Notes: a model not told the origin generated them from the letters alone. Counted from the stretch's first letter, positions 37,817 through 49,200 are shown. The stretch: 64,000 nt of DNA from Nostoc sp. NIES-3756 (GCF_001548375.1 NZ_AP017295.1:310001-374000); one strand, 5' to 3'. Numbers and translations: made by a program.

Positions 37817-39001
37817 TCAGCACTCAGCACTCATCACTCCTGGATCAGCTTTTAACTTCACCCAGACAAAGAAGGGAATGGCTAGAAGCTGAGTTGCAGA
37901 GGAAAAAATAATCAGCGTAGTGATGGAATGGTCGTACAAAATACCCATTAATGTGCTACCCAAAAACCAAGATAAACCATAACCAGTGCTGAAAATGCCG
38001 TAAGCTGTGGCGCGTTTATTCATGGGAACCATACCCGCGATCGCAGCCTTTAAAATAGACTCTTGCGCCCCCATGCCAATACCCCAAAATGCGATGCCTA
38101 AAAGTGCTAATTGGGTATTTCCTAAAAATACTAATGGGGCAAATAGACATGAGAGAAATGCCGCGATCATCAAAACGGAAATGCCCAGCCTGTCGAATAA
38201 ATAGCCAAATATTAATGCAGCGATCGCATCTACACCCATAGCCAAGGCATAAAACAGAGGTATGGTTTGCCCTGTAGCAATGTCTGATTTTTGGAAATGG
38301 AAAGCAATGAGCGGGAAATCTGCATATCCAGCCGCAATAATTGCAACTGCACCTAAATAAATCCAAAATATCCGGGGTAATCCTTCTTGTTGCTTTTGCT
38401 CCTCAGTTTCCTCTTCAAAATCACTGGGATTAGGATAAATAAATTGTAATACTAACAACATCATCAATCCCAACACCGCAGGTACAATCAAAATCGTAAA
38501 ACCGTTGCGATACTCTCCCTGGAAATAAACCATTGCAGCCACAGCCAAAGGCCCCATGACTGCACCGGTTTGATCCATTGCCTCATGTAAACCAAAGCCA
38601 AAGCCTCTGCCAATTTGACTAACACCGTGGGAAAGCAGCGCATCTCTGGGGGGAGTACGTATAGCTTTACCAGTACGTTCCGCCATCATCAATCCTGCGG
38701 CTGCTTCCCATCTTCCAGCAAAGGCTAAAAGCGGTACAACAGCAGTGTTCAAAATATAACCTAATGTTGTAATTCCCCAATATTTGCGTGATTGGTCGCT
38801 CAGATAACCGATAACTAAGCGCAAACCATAGCCAATTAATTCACCAAAACCAGCAACTAACCCGACCACAGTGCCGCTAGCACCCAAAACTTGTAAATAA
38901 GCCCCTGTAATACTTCGCGCCCCTTCATAAGTAGCATCGGCACAAAGACTTACAAAACCCAATAAAATTACAAACCTCAAAGCAGCTGATTTCTGTGGCA
39001 T
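37817..39001 (-). CDS. Major facilitator superfamily transporter
   Basis: About 394 residues with roughly 11-12 membrane helices. The N-terminal half has FVSLCADATYEGARSITGAY and the loop GYLSDQSRKYWG, like the MFS A-motif. The conserved RTPPRDALLS and GFGFGLHEAMDQTGA occur between helices 4 and 6. The central cytoplasmic loop is acidic (PSDFEEETEEQKQQEG). The substrate cannot be deduced. The ATG at 39001 has AAGGA upstream and fits better than the one at 39016. Confidence 0.85.
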   Translation of the reverse strand: MPQKSAALRFVILLGFVSLCADATYEGARSITGAYLQVLGASGTVVGLVAGFGELIGYGLRLVIGYLSDQSRKYWGITTLGYILNTAVVPLLAFAGRWEAAAGLMMAERTGKAIRTPPRDALLSHGVSQIGRGFGFGLHEAMDQTGAVMGPLAVAAMVYFQGEYRNGFTILIVPAVLGLMMLLVLQFIYPNPSDFEEETEEQKQQEGLPRIFWIYLGAVAIIAAGYADFPLIAFHFQKSDIATGQTIPLFYALAMGVDAIAALIFGYLFDRLGISVLMIAAFLSCLFAPLVFLGNTQLALLGIAFWGIGMGAQESILKAAIAGMVPMNKRATAYGIFSTGYGLSWFLGSTLMGILYDHSITTLIIFSSATQLLAIPFFVWVKLKADPGVMSAEC

Positions 39002-39113
39002 ACCATTCCTTGTCATTTACGGCTTTCATATTGAAGCACAGGATGCCAAAAATCGGTTTTTTGTGAACAGAACAGTTATTCAGTTATCAGTTGTCAGGTT
39101 ATTTCCAGTGTCC

Positions 39114-39140
39114 ACTGTTGACTGTTGACTGTTGACTGAT
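39114..39140. repeat. STRR array (CTGTTGA type)
   Basis: Tandem ACTGTTG heptamers just beyond the end of modBC. Confidence 0.75.
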
Positions 39141-39144
39141 TGCT

Positions 39145-40956
39145 TCAACTCATCAAAATCAAACTCAGGGGATTTAATCTTACGTACCAAGGAAATGGTT
39201 GTTCTTTAATAGTTAGCCATTTTTCCTTGAACACTTCTGCTTGCAAGTGGTAATCTTGCGGACTGGTAGCAGGGGAATGGAGTTTGAGAAATAAGGTGAT
39301 GCGATGGGGTGTTTCACTTGTCCGCACCAGCCAGCAGGGGAATGTGTTTTCTTGATTGGGATCGTTGGTAAAGGTGATTTGATGGGCGCGAATGCCTATG
39401 TGAGAAAATTCATCGGGTATTTGTTCAAGAACTTTCAGACTACAACCCCAATCAATTGCTTCTACCTGCTGCGGTGACTTGAAAAGGGCTTTAGAAAAGT
39501 TCTTGCATCCTGTAATTTGGGCAACGCTGACAGTAGCGGGATGCTCAAAAATGTCATATTTAGAACCATGATGCACCGGACTACCATGTTCTAACACTAA
39601 TAAATTAGGGCAGATACGATAAGCTTCTTCCATGTTATGGGTGACAAATAAAGATGCACCTTTGTAGTCTGCCAGGGTTTGGGTCATTTGCTGTTCTAAT
39701 TGACTACGCAGGTGGGTATCAAGGGCGGAAAATGGCTCATCTAAGAGTAAGGCTTCTGGTTGACTAGCTAATGCCCTAGCTAATGCTACCCGTTGTTGTT
39801 GTCCTCCTGAAAGTTGGTACGGATAGCGATCGCCTAATCCCTGTAACTGCATCGCCACAAGTTGCTGTTCTACTTGCACTCGGATACTGTTAGTTGATTG
39901 TCCTTTAGGTAAGCCAAAAGCAATGTTTTGTGCCACTGTCATGTGGGGAAATAGGGCATAATTCTGTACCAAAAAACCAATGCGGCGATCGCGGCTGGGT
40001 AAGTTAATTCCCTGTTCTGAATCAAACAATACCCTACCATTCAAAACTATCCGCCCCTTTGTCGGTGTTTCAATCCCTGCAATACACCGCAAAATCATAC
40101 TTTTACCCGCGCCTGAACCACCCAACAACCCCAAAGGTTGCTCATCAGTAGTAAAAGCCACTTTCAAATGAAAACTCGGCAGATACTTTTCAATATCTAC
40201 TAACAACTCCACCCCAGAAGTTGGAGTGGATAACAAAGCTACCTCATCTGCTTGCTCTCCTTGTCTCCCTGGCTTCCCTTGTCTCCTTTGCCCCCTTTTA
40301 TCCCGTAATTCCTGCCAAAAGTTAACAGCTAAAATCCCCGATAGGGAAATAATCATAATTACAATCGACCAAAACCATGCCTCGTCAGTCGCCCCTGCCT
40401 CTACAGCAAAATAAATCGCCATAGGGATTGTTTGCGTTTGTCCAGGGATGTTACCCGCCAGCATTAAGGTTGCACCAAATTCACCCAAAGCACGGGCAAA
40501 GGCTAAAGTTGTAGCGGCTACAATTCCTGGGAATGCCAACGGTAAACTGATGCGCCAAAAGATAGTTAATTCACTTGCTCCCAAGGTTCTCGCTACCCTT
40601 AGCAAATTACTATCAATTTGTTCAAAAGCTCCTAGTGCAGTTTTATACATGAGGGGAAAAGAAACAACTGTCGCTGCGATCGCTGCCCCATACCATGTAA
40701 AAACTATAGTCAGGTCAAAAGGCTGCATTAGTTTGCCGACTGGGCCATTTTTCCCGAAAAACAGCAGTAACAGAAAGCCCACAACGGTAGGCGGTAAAAT
40801 CAAAGGCGCAACAAAGATGCCCTCAATCAATGATTTGCCCCTACCTCGATAACTCAACATCCAATAAGCACTAGCAATTCCTAAAAAGAACGTAATGAAT
40901 GTGGCAAGCAAGGATGTTTTGAGTGATATCCAAAGGGGCGACAAATCGAATGGCAT
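39145..40956 (-). CDS. modBC: Fused molybdate ABC transporter permease and ATPase (ModB-ModC)
   Basis: A 603-residue fusion for molybdate import, which supplies nitrogenase and nitrate reductase. Residues 1-212 are the ModB permease (five helices, EFGATLMLAGNIPGQTQTIP box). A charged linker (about 214-241) joins the ATPase. The ATPase has Walker A GGSGAGKS, Q-loop LVQNYALFP, signature LSGGQQQRVALARAL, Walker B ALLLDEPFSAL and the H-loop His (VTHNMEEA). The C-terminal part (about 450-603) is longer than a plain ATPase and may be regulatory. The linker reads like translated intergenic repeat (RGQRRQGKPGRQGEQ). No modA lies beside it. Confidence 0.92.
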   Translation of the reverse strand: MPFDLSPLWISLKTSLLATFITFFLGIASAYWMLSYRGRGKSLIEGIFVAPLILPPTVVGFLLLLFFGKNGPVGKLMQPFDLTIVFTWYGAAIAATVVSFPLMYKTALGAFEQIDSNLLRVARTLGASELTIFWRISLPLAFPGIVAATTLAFARALGEFGATLMLAGNIPGQTQTIPMAIYFAVEAGATDEAWFWSIVIMIISLSGILAVNFWQELRDKRGQRRQGKPGRQGEQADEVALLSTPTSGVELLVDIEKYLPSFHLKVAFTTDEQPLGLLGGSGAGKSMILRCIAGIETPTKGRIVLNGRVLFDSEQGINLPSRDRRIGFLVQNYALFPHMTVAQNIAFGLPKGQSTNSIRVQVEQQLVAMQLQGLGDRYPYQLSGGQQQRVALARALASQPEALLLDEPFSALDTHLRSQLEQQMTQTLADYKGASLFVTHNMEEAYRICPNLLVLEHGSPVHHGSKYDIFEHPATVSVAQITGCKNFSKALFKSPQQVEAIDWGCSLKVLEQIPDEFSHIGIRAHQITFTNDPNQENTFPCWLVRTSETPHRITLFLKLHSPATSPQDYHLQAEVFKEKWLTIKEQPFPWYVRLNPLSLILMS

Positions 40957-40961
40957 AGTAG

Positions 40962-40994
40962 GTAATTCGTAATTCGTAATTCGTAATTCGTAAT
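40962..40994. repeat. STRR variant array (GTAATTC)
   Basis: Tandem GTAATTC heptamers immediately upstream of the modBC start. The rest of the 310-bp gap to murQ (40995-41212) shows no gene. Confidence 0.8.
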
Positions 40995-41212
40995 AGCTTG
41001 CGGCTAGAGTAACTTCTACATAATTACTTCTGGATTAGGTTTATCTGATTTGTTTTTAGCTATTACACTGTTAAATTACATAGCTATTAAATAATCTACC
41101 AACTTTTTATCAGAAATGTTGGTAGATTAATAGATTTCCTGTCAAGGTTTATTGATATGAATTTTTGCTCAAAATCAAATCCGTTGTTCCGTGTAGTTGC
41201 GTAAGTCTTAAG

Positions 41213-41276
41213 AAATTACGAATTACGAATTACGTAGGCGTTAGCCTTGCCGTAGGCTATTACGAATTACGAATTA
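41213..41276. repeat. STRR variant array (ATTACGA) interrupted by a GC-rich insert
   Basis: ATTACGA heptamers flank a 24-30 bp insert (GTAGGCGTTAGCCTTGCCGT). Read leftward, the right-hand units encode the end of murQ (GAT-AAT-TCG-TAA). Confidence 0.8.
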
Positions 41277-42193
41277 TCTTGGTTTTTATAACTAGCAACA
41301 GCTTCTCGCAGATTTCCTTTATGCGCAGATAAAAGTTGATTAGCTGCGTCTTTATCCAAACCTGTCCAGTGCATCACAAGCGCCAATTTTACCCACTTAC
41401 CACTACGTTCTAACAAGTAACTTGCGGCTTCCCGACTTAGCCCAGTGAGGTCTTGTAAAATGCGTAAAGCGCGATCGCGTAACTTTTGATTTGTGACTGC
41501 TACATCCACCATGCGATTGCCGTAAACTTTACCCAGTTTGACCATTACGCCAGTAGATAAAATATTTAAGGTTAGTTTAGTAACAGTACCAGCTTTGAGA
41601 CGAGTCGAACCAGCCAATATTTCTGGCCCTGTTAACAAGCGAATATCAATATCAGCCGTAAAATCTACTTGCTCTACAGGTACACAAGCAATGAAAATTG
41701 TCAAGGCTCCGCGTTGACGAGCGGCGTTAATTGCACCGTGAACGAAAGGTGTAGTTCCGCCAGCCGTAATACCGACGACGACATCAAGTTGAGTAATATG
41801 TCGTTGAGCGATCGCCGCATCGCCATCTTCCGCACGGTCTTCTAAATCCTCTGAACTACGTACCAGTGCGCCAGCACCACCAGCGATAATTCCTTGCACC
41901 AACTCTGGTGGTGTACAAAAAGTTGGTGGACACTCAGCCGCATCTAATACCCCCAACCTACCACTTGTACCAGCACCGATGTAAAATAAGCGTCCTCCCT
42001 GACGCAAGCGATCGGCTGTGCGTTCAATAGCCTCAGCAATCTCTACCTTAGCCGCAGCCACCGCCGCTACTGCCTTTTGGTCTTCACTATTAAACAACTC
42101 CACTAACTCTAAAGCACTGAGTTGGTCTAAGTTCAGGCTGAGTGGATTGACTTGTTCCGTCAGTAAATGCCCGCGTTCCTGCAAATTTGCCAT
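41267..42193 (-). CDS. murQ: N-acetylmuramic acid 6-phosphate etherase
   Basis: Cleaves the lactyl ether of MurNAc-6-phosphate in peptidoglycan recycling. 308 residues with a SIS (sugar isomerase) fold: RLFYIGAGTSGRLGVLDAAECPPTF (substrate-binding and catalytic Glu region), VGITAGGTTPFVHGA, and KAGTVTKLTLNILSTG. The ATG at 42193 begins MANLQERGHLLTEQVNP, the usual N-terminus; a start at 42214 would add seven residues. The last residues and stop lie in an STRR array. Confidence 0.93.
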   Translation of the reverse strand: MANLQERGHLLTEQVNPLSLNLDQLSALELVELFNSEDQKAVAAVAAAKVEIAEAIERTADRLRQGGRLFYIGAGTSGRLGVLDAAECPPTFCTPPELVQGIIAGGAGALVRSSEDLEDRAEDGDAAIAQRHITQLDVVVGITAGGTTPFVHGAINAARQRGALTIFIACVPVEQVDFTADIDIRLLTGPEILAGSTRLKAGTVTKLTLNILSTGVMVKLGKVYGNRMVDVAVTNQKLRDRALRILQDLTGLSREAASYLLERSGKWVKLALVMHWTGLDKDAANQLLSAHKGNLREAVASYKNQDNS

Positions 42194-42246
42194 GTATTTG
42201 ATGTTTCCTGCCATTAAGTAATTTAGTCAAAAATATCAGTGCTGAG

Positions 42247-42322
42247 TGCTGTTAGCGGTAGCGGGGCGTTTAGCCCGTGCTGAGTTGTGTTAGCGGTAGC
42301 GGCACGTTTAGCGCGTGATGAG
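42247..42322. repeat. Two tandem copies of a 36-38 bp dispersed repeat
   Basis: Copies at 42247-42284 and 42287-42322 share TTAGCGGTAGCGG and CGTTTAGC followed by TGA(T)GAG. A third, inverted copy lies at 4974-5012. They occur upstream of murQ. Confidence 0.75.
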
Positions 42323-42388
42323 TCGAGAGTAGAAAGAAAGATATTCTGCCTCCTGCCTCATACTATGACTAATGACTAAACGACTAAG

Positions 42389-42829
42389 TTACAATAATCC
42401 TTCTAGTTTGCGGCGAATCTTCTCCAATTCAGCAGCAGAAAATTCCGTATCTTGAGCCGGTGGTACTTGGTCAGTCTCGAAAATTTCGTCGTCAGTATCC
42501 TCGTCATCATACTGACCATCAGGTTGCCAGTCAGTTTCTTCCACGTTAATTTCCGGGGGAAGTACTAAGTCGCTGTTTTCTGGAATAAACTCCCAATCAT
42601 AACCAGCACTTTCGCAAAACTCCTTAATTTCCTCAGCATCAATTGCTTCTACTGTAGGAGTAGGGAAATCTTGAGCTTCTAACATCAGGGCAAAACGAAC
42701 AGCATCATCTTGGGATTCAAACAGGAGAATTTTATTGCGTAGCTTGCCACCGGAGGCATCGCCCACACGCACTGTATGAATCCCTTCGTTTTCCGTATTA
42801 GCGTTAAAAATTAAAACAAAAACCCGCAT
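42389..42829 (-). CDS. DUF3110-domain protein
   Basis: 146 residues from the ATG at 42829 (MRVFVLIFNANTENEGIHTV). The first 85 residues match the cyanobacterial/plastid DUF3110 family, with SQDDAVRFALMLEAQDFPTP and CESAGYDWEFIP. The tail (about 88-146) is strongly acidic (YDDEDTDDEIFETD) and ends in a short amphipathic helix. Function is unknown. The acidic tail suggests a binding or chaperone-like role, which is inference only. Confidence 0.8.
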   Translation of the reverse strand: MRVFVLIFNANTENEGIHTVRVGDASGGKLRNKILLFESQDDAVRFALMLEAQDFPTPTVEAIDAEEIKEFCESAGYDWEFIPENSDLVLPPEINVEETDWQPDGQYDDEDTDDEIFETDQVPPAQDTEFSAAELEKIRRKLEGLL

Positions 42830-42986
42830 TGGCGTAATCATTTATCCTTATGTTCCGAAGTCTATTAATTAATTAAACTTCTAGACCGTGTACCTGGGAA
42901 AGTCACAGCAATATTTTCACTTTACCAAGATTGGTCATTAGTCTTTAGTCATTAGTCCATAGTCAGCGCGTTTTTCTCCCCCCCTC

Positions 42987-43021
42987 CCGGTTGGTGAGCG
43001 CAGTCGTTCGCGTAGCGTCTC
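42987..43021 (+). repeat. Dispersed repeat (ccggttggtgagcgc type), copy upstream of tamB
   Basis: A 35-bp stretch whose reverse complement matches 43768-43803 inside tamB (one base longer there). It lies in the 380-bp gap before tamB, with pyrimidine-rich DNA after it. The gap holds no other gene. Confidence 0.85.
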
Positions 43022-43209
43022 CGCAGGAGAACCACATCTCCCTCCTCTTCCTATCTCCCCCTATCTCTGTTCTAGTCAATTTCACTCACCGAGTTGATCC
43101 GAATGCCAAAAACTCATATTGCTTTGTATCCTGGTATTGGCATACTACAGACAGATGCCAAATAGTGCTAGCAGTGCGCCAACCACCTCCAGCAATAAAA
43201 AATAAAGAT

Positions 43210-46200
43210 ATGATTAAGTCTTCCAAGCAAAATCCAAGCCCACAAATCCCCCGTAGGAGTCTATGGTTGCTGATTTTGACTCGTGGTGGTGTTGCCATAG
43301 GCGGACTGTTAATCGTGGCTTTGATGGGGGGAATTTGGCGATTATGGACTTTTGTTCAAAAAGAGTTGACACCATTAGCGCAAGAGGGTCTGACTTCAAC
43401 TCTTAACCGTCCGGTAAAATTGGGCAGAGTTACAGGCTTTTCCTTGACAGGAGTACAGTTTGCCGCTTCATCTATCCCTGCTACACCCACAGATCCAGAT
43501 AAGGTGACAGTTGATGCAGTGGAAGTAGGTTTTAACCCATTGCTGTTAGTGTTTAATCGCCAGCTAAAACTAAATGTAACCTTAATTAATCCTAATGTTT
43601 ACGTCGAACAGGATGACCAAGGACGTTGGCTGACTACAAAGATAGCGTCACAAAGTCAAAAGGGAGGACTGAAAACCGATGTAGATAATATTTACTTTCG
43701 CAATGGTAAGTTGATGCTATTGCCTCAGGTGAGGAATTTGGGAGTAGGGGGTGTTGGTTCTCTTTCAGAGACGCTAACGCGAACGACTGCGCTCACCAAC
43801 CGGAAGCGGGGAGTAGGAAATGTACAAGCTAAATCCTCCTCCTCCCCCTTGGTTGATGAGCATAGCCGAACCGCATCTCTCCCATCCTCCCTACCCCCCG
43901 TGGGTTTCTCACAATTAAATGGAACTGCTAAATTACTAGAAAAAAACCAGCTAATTAATTTCAAAGTCATAGGTATAGCTGATAGTGGCGGCAAGATAGA
44001 CGTTGAGGGGCTAATGCGTCTGAAAACAACTGCGACTAATATGCAGTTGCGAGGGCAGGAATTGTTAGCTGCTGATATTACTCGCTTGGTAAAGATACCC
44101 CTAGTTTTAGAGACGGGTAGAGTTAATGGTGATTTGCGAATCCAGTTTGCACCAGGCGAAAAAGCTTTGTTGTACGGCAGTGCTGATTTACAAAAGGTGA
44201 CATTGCACATTCCTCGCACACCACAAGCGTTTAATAATACCCACGGCAATCTTTACTTTCAGGGAACGGAAGTAAAATTAGAAAATATTTTTACCAACTA
44301 CGGCAGCATTCCTGTAGTTGCGGCGGGAATTATCGATACTGAAGCAGGCTTTAAGTTAACAGGGCGTGTTAATTCTGTGAGTGTGGGTGATGCTCAAAAA
44401 ACACTCAAGCTCAAATTGCCTTTCCCCGTCGCCGGACAATTACAAGCCAACTTGCAAGTAATCGGTGCAGCAAATAATCCTATTCTCTCGGGTACAGTCA
44501 GCACAATAAATACTGCCCGTATTGATAAAGTTGATTTTCAAAGTGTTAGTAGTAAATTTGAGTTTTCGCCGCAGGAACGCTTAGTTACTTTAAAAGATGT
44601 TCAAGGGAAAACTACGGTAGGCGGAGTTGTTACAGGCGGCGGTAGAGTCTTACTTGGGGAAAATCCGCAACTGAATTTGAGTCTCAGGGCGAGGAATATA
44701 GCTGGGGATGCGATCGCCAAACTTTACAACACAAATACTACTTTTAAAATTGGTACTGTCGCCGCTACTGCCCAGGTAATAGGTGCGCCGACAAATGTGA
44801 AAACTTTTGTCAATTTTACAGCCCCTCAAGCTGCTTATCCTGCCACTGGTGAAGTAATTGTTGGTGCTAATCGTAATTTTAACTTCCGCAATGTTACCCT
44901 AAGCGTCGGTGGTGGTACGGTACAAGGTTATGGCAGTTTTGCTAATGAGCGTTGGCAAGCTGTAGCTGATGCTAGTCGTGTAAGTTTGACACCTTTTGTT
45001 AACCAAAATCAGCTACAAAATATCTCCTTAGCTGGGGCGCAATTTAATGGACGTTTGATTCTGACGGGTACGGCAACACCCTTTCAAATCTCTAGTATTC
45101 GTACACAAGGGGCAGGGGTGCAAATTGGCGGTGGTACAATTGCCGTCTCTAACATCCAACTGCAAGACAAAGCTTTTGCTGCTAAATTGGTCGCCAATAA
45201 TGTCAGACTGTCACGCATCTTGAAAAATGCGCTTCCAGCTTTAGCTAATCCCATCGCTGGAACATTCCAAGTGGCAGGCAATAGAGAAAATTTTAGCCTG
45301 AAAACCTTACAAGCTGTAGGTGATGCCCGTTTGAGTGTGGGTAAGGGAAATGTTAGTGCCTCGAATATTCAATTAGCTAATGGGGTGTATCAGGCACAAG
45401 TCCAAGCAAATAATGTACCTGTACAACGTTTGGCAACATTACCGCGTCAGTTCCAAGGCAACTTGACAGGGAAATTTGCTGTGACTGGTTCTACTGAGTC
45501 CTTCAGTCCCCAATCAATTCAAGCAACTGGTCAAGGGCGTTTAGATGTAGGTAGTGGTACGATTACTGCCGCTAATATTCAATTAGCGAATGGTCTTTAT
45601 CAGGCGCAATTACAAGCAAATAACGTACCTGTACAACGTCTAGCTGCCGTACCGCCCAAATTTCAAGGTAACTTGACTGGACAATTCAATGTTGCTGGTT
45701 CTACTGCATCCTTCAGCCCCAAAACCATCCAAGCTAGTGGTCAAGGACGGTTAGATATTGGCAATGGTACGATTACTGCCACTAATATTCAATTAGCTAA
45801 TGGTAACTATCAGGCGCAAGTGCAGGCGAATAACGTACCTGTGCAACGTTTAGCCACCGTACCACCAAAATTGCAAGGTAATTTAACTGGGCAATTAGAT
45901 TTAGCAGGTTCTGCAACATCTTTTAGCATCCAATCAATTCAAGGTACTGGTCAAGGACGGTTAGATATTGGCAGTGGTACGATTACCGCTACTAATATTC
46001 AATTAGCTAACGGTAACTATCAGGCGCAAGTACAAGCAAATAATGTACCTGTGCAACGTTTAGCCACCGTACCACCCCAATTGCAAGGTAATTTGACTGG
46101 GCAATTAAATGTTGCTGGTTCTCTTACCTCATTCAATCCCCAAAGCATCCAAGCTAGGGGTCAAGGACAACTAAATATAGCGGGTGGAGGTGTGATTAAT

Positions 46201-49200
46201 GCGTCGAATATCCAACTAGCCAAAGGTAGTTATCAGGCTGTAGTGGCGGCTGCTGGGGTGCAGTTAAACCAGTTTAATCAAAGATTGCGGGGTCTATTTG
46301 GTGGTCAACTGCAACTAGCAGGTAACTTGGGTTCGACGCGATTAGCTGATGTGCGTGCTGCGGGTCAGGTACAATTATCACAAGGACTTCCTGGTGTTGA
46401 GCGTCCCTTAAATGCTGCGATCGCCTGGAATGGTGAAAGGTTAACTATCCAACAAGCTACAGCCCCAGGTTTAAGTGTTAATGGTGATATCTTAGCCAAT
46501 GCTAATAAACCAGGTATCCCCACAATTACCGCCCTCAATCTCAACGTCCAAGCCCAGGATTTTAACCTGCAACAGTTACCCCTCAACTTTCCAAATCAGG
46601 TAGCTGTCGCGGGTAGGGTAGATTTTAACGGTCAGGTAACAGGTAGATTACCCGTACCCAACATCAACGGGCAATTCCTCCTAAAAGACCTAGTAGTAGA
46701 AAATATCGCTTTTGAACCATTGTTAACTGGCTATATTCAGTCAGCCCCAGGACAGGGATTGAATTTTAATTTAGCAGGAAAAAGCGATCGCCTAGCTCTC
46801 AGTTTAGATAGCAATAATCGTCCCCAATCTTTCCTAGTGCAGTGGCGAGAAGCATTAGCTTCAGGACAAGTACGGGGTGATGATTGGGCTGTGAAGGTTG
46901 CCAACTTCCCCCTACAAATTTTGAACTTATCACCACCGCCAAATCTGCGTTTGGGTTCTGGTAAGATAGCTGGGGTAGCTACAGGCAATTTGCAGTTTAA
47001 CCAGCGTACCTTTGCTAGTACTGGGAATATTGCGATCGCTAATCCAGAAGTTGGCAGACTTAAAGGCAATAGTTTAGCTGCCCAGTTCCGCTACGGTAAT
47101 GGTACTACCACAATCACCAATAGTGAATTTACCAAAGGTAAAAGTCGTTATGCCTTAGTTGGTAACTTTGGGCAAACTCCCCAAGGCCCCCGCATCCAAG
47201 GTAAGCTGAACGTTTCTCAAGGACAAGTTCAAGATGTACTCACAGTAGCGCAAATATTTGACTTACAAGATTTTCAGCGTAATGGGGCTGAACCTAACTA
47301 TGGCAGTGCATCGGATTTAATAACTTATCCTCAAGGTTTGCCCAACCAGCCTTTATACGACCAAATTAACCGCTTGTCAGAAATTAACGCCTTAAATGAG
47401 AAACGAGAACAAGAACGTAATGCTTCAGCGATACCAAACCTAGCAGATTTGCGAGGTACATTTAATGCAGAAGTGGCGGTAGACAATACCACTGCCAACG
47501 GTTTAGCAGTACAGTTCAATTTGAATGGTCAAAACTTCACTTGGGGTAAGGAAGAGGAACAGAATCGTTTTTACCGTGCCGAAAATATCATTGCTGAAGG
47601 TAGTTTTGCTAATGGCGTTTTGCAATTACGACCTGTGCGAATTGAATTACAAAATAATAGTCTATTGGCTTTCACTGGTAATATTGGTGGAAATGAACAA
47701 TCTGGTCAATTACGGATTAATAATTTCCCTATAGAGTTACTCAACAACTTCGTTAACCTGCCAATTGGGGTGACAGGAAACCTCAGTGGTTCAGCAGCTT
47801 TAGCGGGTAGTATTGCTAACCCCCAAGCTAAGGGAGAATGGCAAATCACTGATGGCACACTCAACCAAAAACCCATTGAGTCAGCCGTAGCGAGTTTCAG
47901 TTATAGCAACGCCCGGCTGAACTTCGGTAGTACGGTAGCTATTGCTGGCCCACAACCTGTAAACATTACAGGTAGTATTCCTTATCAGTTGCCTTTCGCC
48001 TCTGTCCCACCTGAGAGTGAGAATATCCGTTTGGATGTCAAAGTTGAAAATGAGGGACTGGCACTGTTAAACCTGTTAAGCAATCAGGTAGCCTTTGAAG
48101 CAGGTCAGGGTGAGGTAGACTTAACGGTACGTGGAACTAGACAGCAACCAGAAGTCAATGGTATTGCTACTGTTAAAGATGCCACATTCTCGGCTCAAGC
48201 CTTACCAGAAAAAGTCAAAGGTGTGACAGGTAAAGTTCTGTTTAATTTTGACCAAGTTTTAGTAGAAAGTCTGCAAGGCAGATTTAGCCGTGGACAGGTA
48301 CAAGCGGCTGGAGAGATTCCTATATTTAATAGCGATCGCGTAGCTGTAAACAATCCCCTCACAGTCAACCTTGATCAACTAAAATTAAACCTCAAAGGCT
48401 TGTATCAAGGTGGTGCTAGTGGCAATATCCAAATTACTGGTTCTGCCCTCAACCCCAAAATTGGCGGTAAGGTAAATTTATATGATGGTCAGGTATTACT
48501 CGCAGAATCTAGCGATAATCAACCTGCAAATACAACTTCTGGTATTTATCTCACAAAATTTAATAAACAAAATTCCAATACCGACACTAAAGCCAATACT
48601 AGTTTTAGTAATTTAGAACTGGAATTAGGTAATAATGTCCAAATTACCCGCCCACCTCTTCTCAGTTTCACCGCTAAAGGTAGTCTGAGAGTTAACGGTT
48701 CTTTTGCTGACCCTATCCCTGTAGGTACAATTCAATTAACAAAAGGTGGGGTAAATCTATTTACAACTCAGTTTAACTTGGCTCGTGGTTATGAGCATAC
48801 TGCTACCTTTAGAGCCAATCAACCCCGTGACCCAGATTTAGATATCCAGTTACTTGCTAAAGTGCTAGAGGTTATCCCCAGTAATGATTTAAACCGAAAT
48901 AATGCTGTAGGGTTAGGTGCTTTAGAAACTGTGCGAGTTGAAGCAAATATTAAAGGCCCAGCCAGTAGACTTAATGAAACTCTGGAATTGAGAAGTAGCC
49001 CAGCACGCAGTCAAACTGAATTAGTAGCGCTTTTAGGCGGTGGATTTGTCGATACTCAAGGACGGGGAGATAGTACTTTAGGTTTAATTAATATTGCTGG
49101 TTCAGCCGTTTTTGGTAACTTTCAATCTGCCTTTAACCAAATCGGTAATGCTTTTGGTTTGAGTGAACTAAGAATATTCCCCACCGTTATTTCTGATAAC

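Noticed and set aside
41575..41600. GAGTCGAACC-like string suggesting a tRNA T-arm
   Set aside because: It lies inside murQ, and no acceptor stem or other arms can be formed around it.
42991..43209. N-terminal extension of tamB from TTG 42991
   Set aside because: It would translate a dispersed repeat and low-complexity DNA. The ATG at 43210 directly precedes a normal basic-plus-hydrophobic N-terminus.
43725..44249. 174-codon antisense frame within tamB
   Set aside because: It has no ribosome-binding site and lies wholly inside a strongly supported coding region. Its Cys/Arg/Ser-rich composition is typical of non-coding shadows.
45361..46260. Regular repeats considered as a CRISPR array
   Set aside because: The period is 210 bp, in frame, without unique spacers; they are protein repeats.
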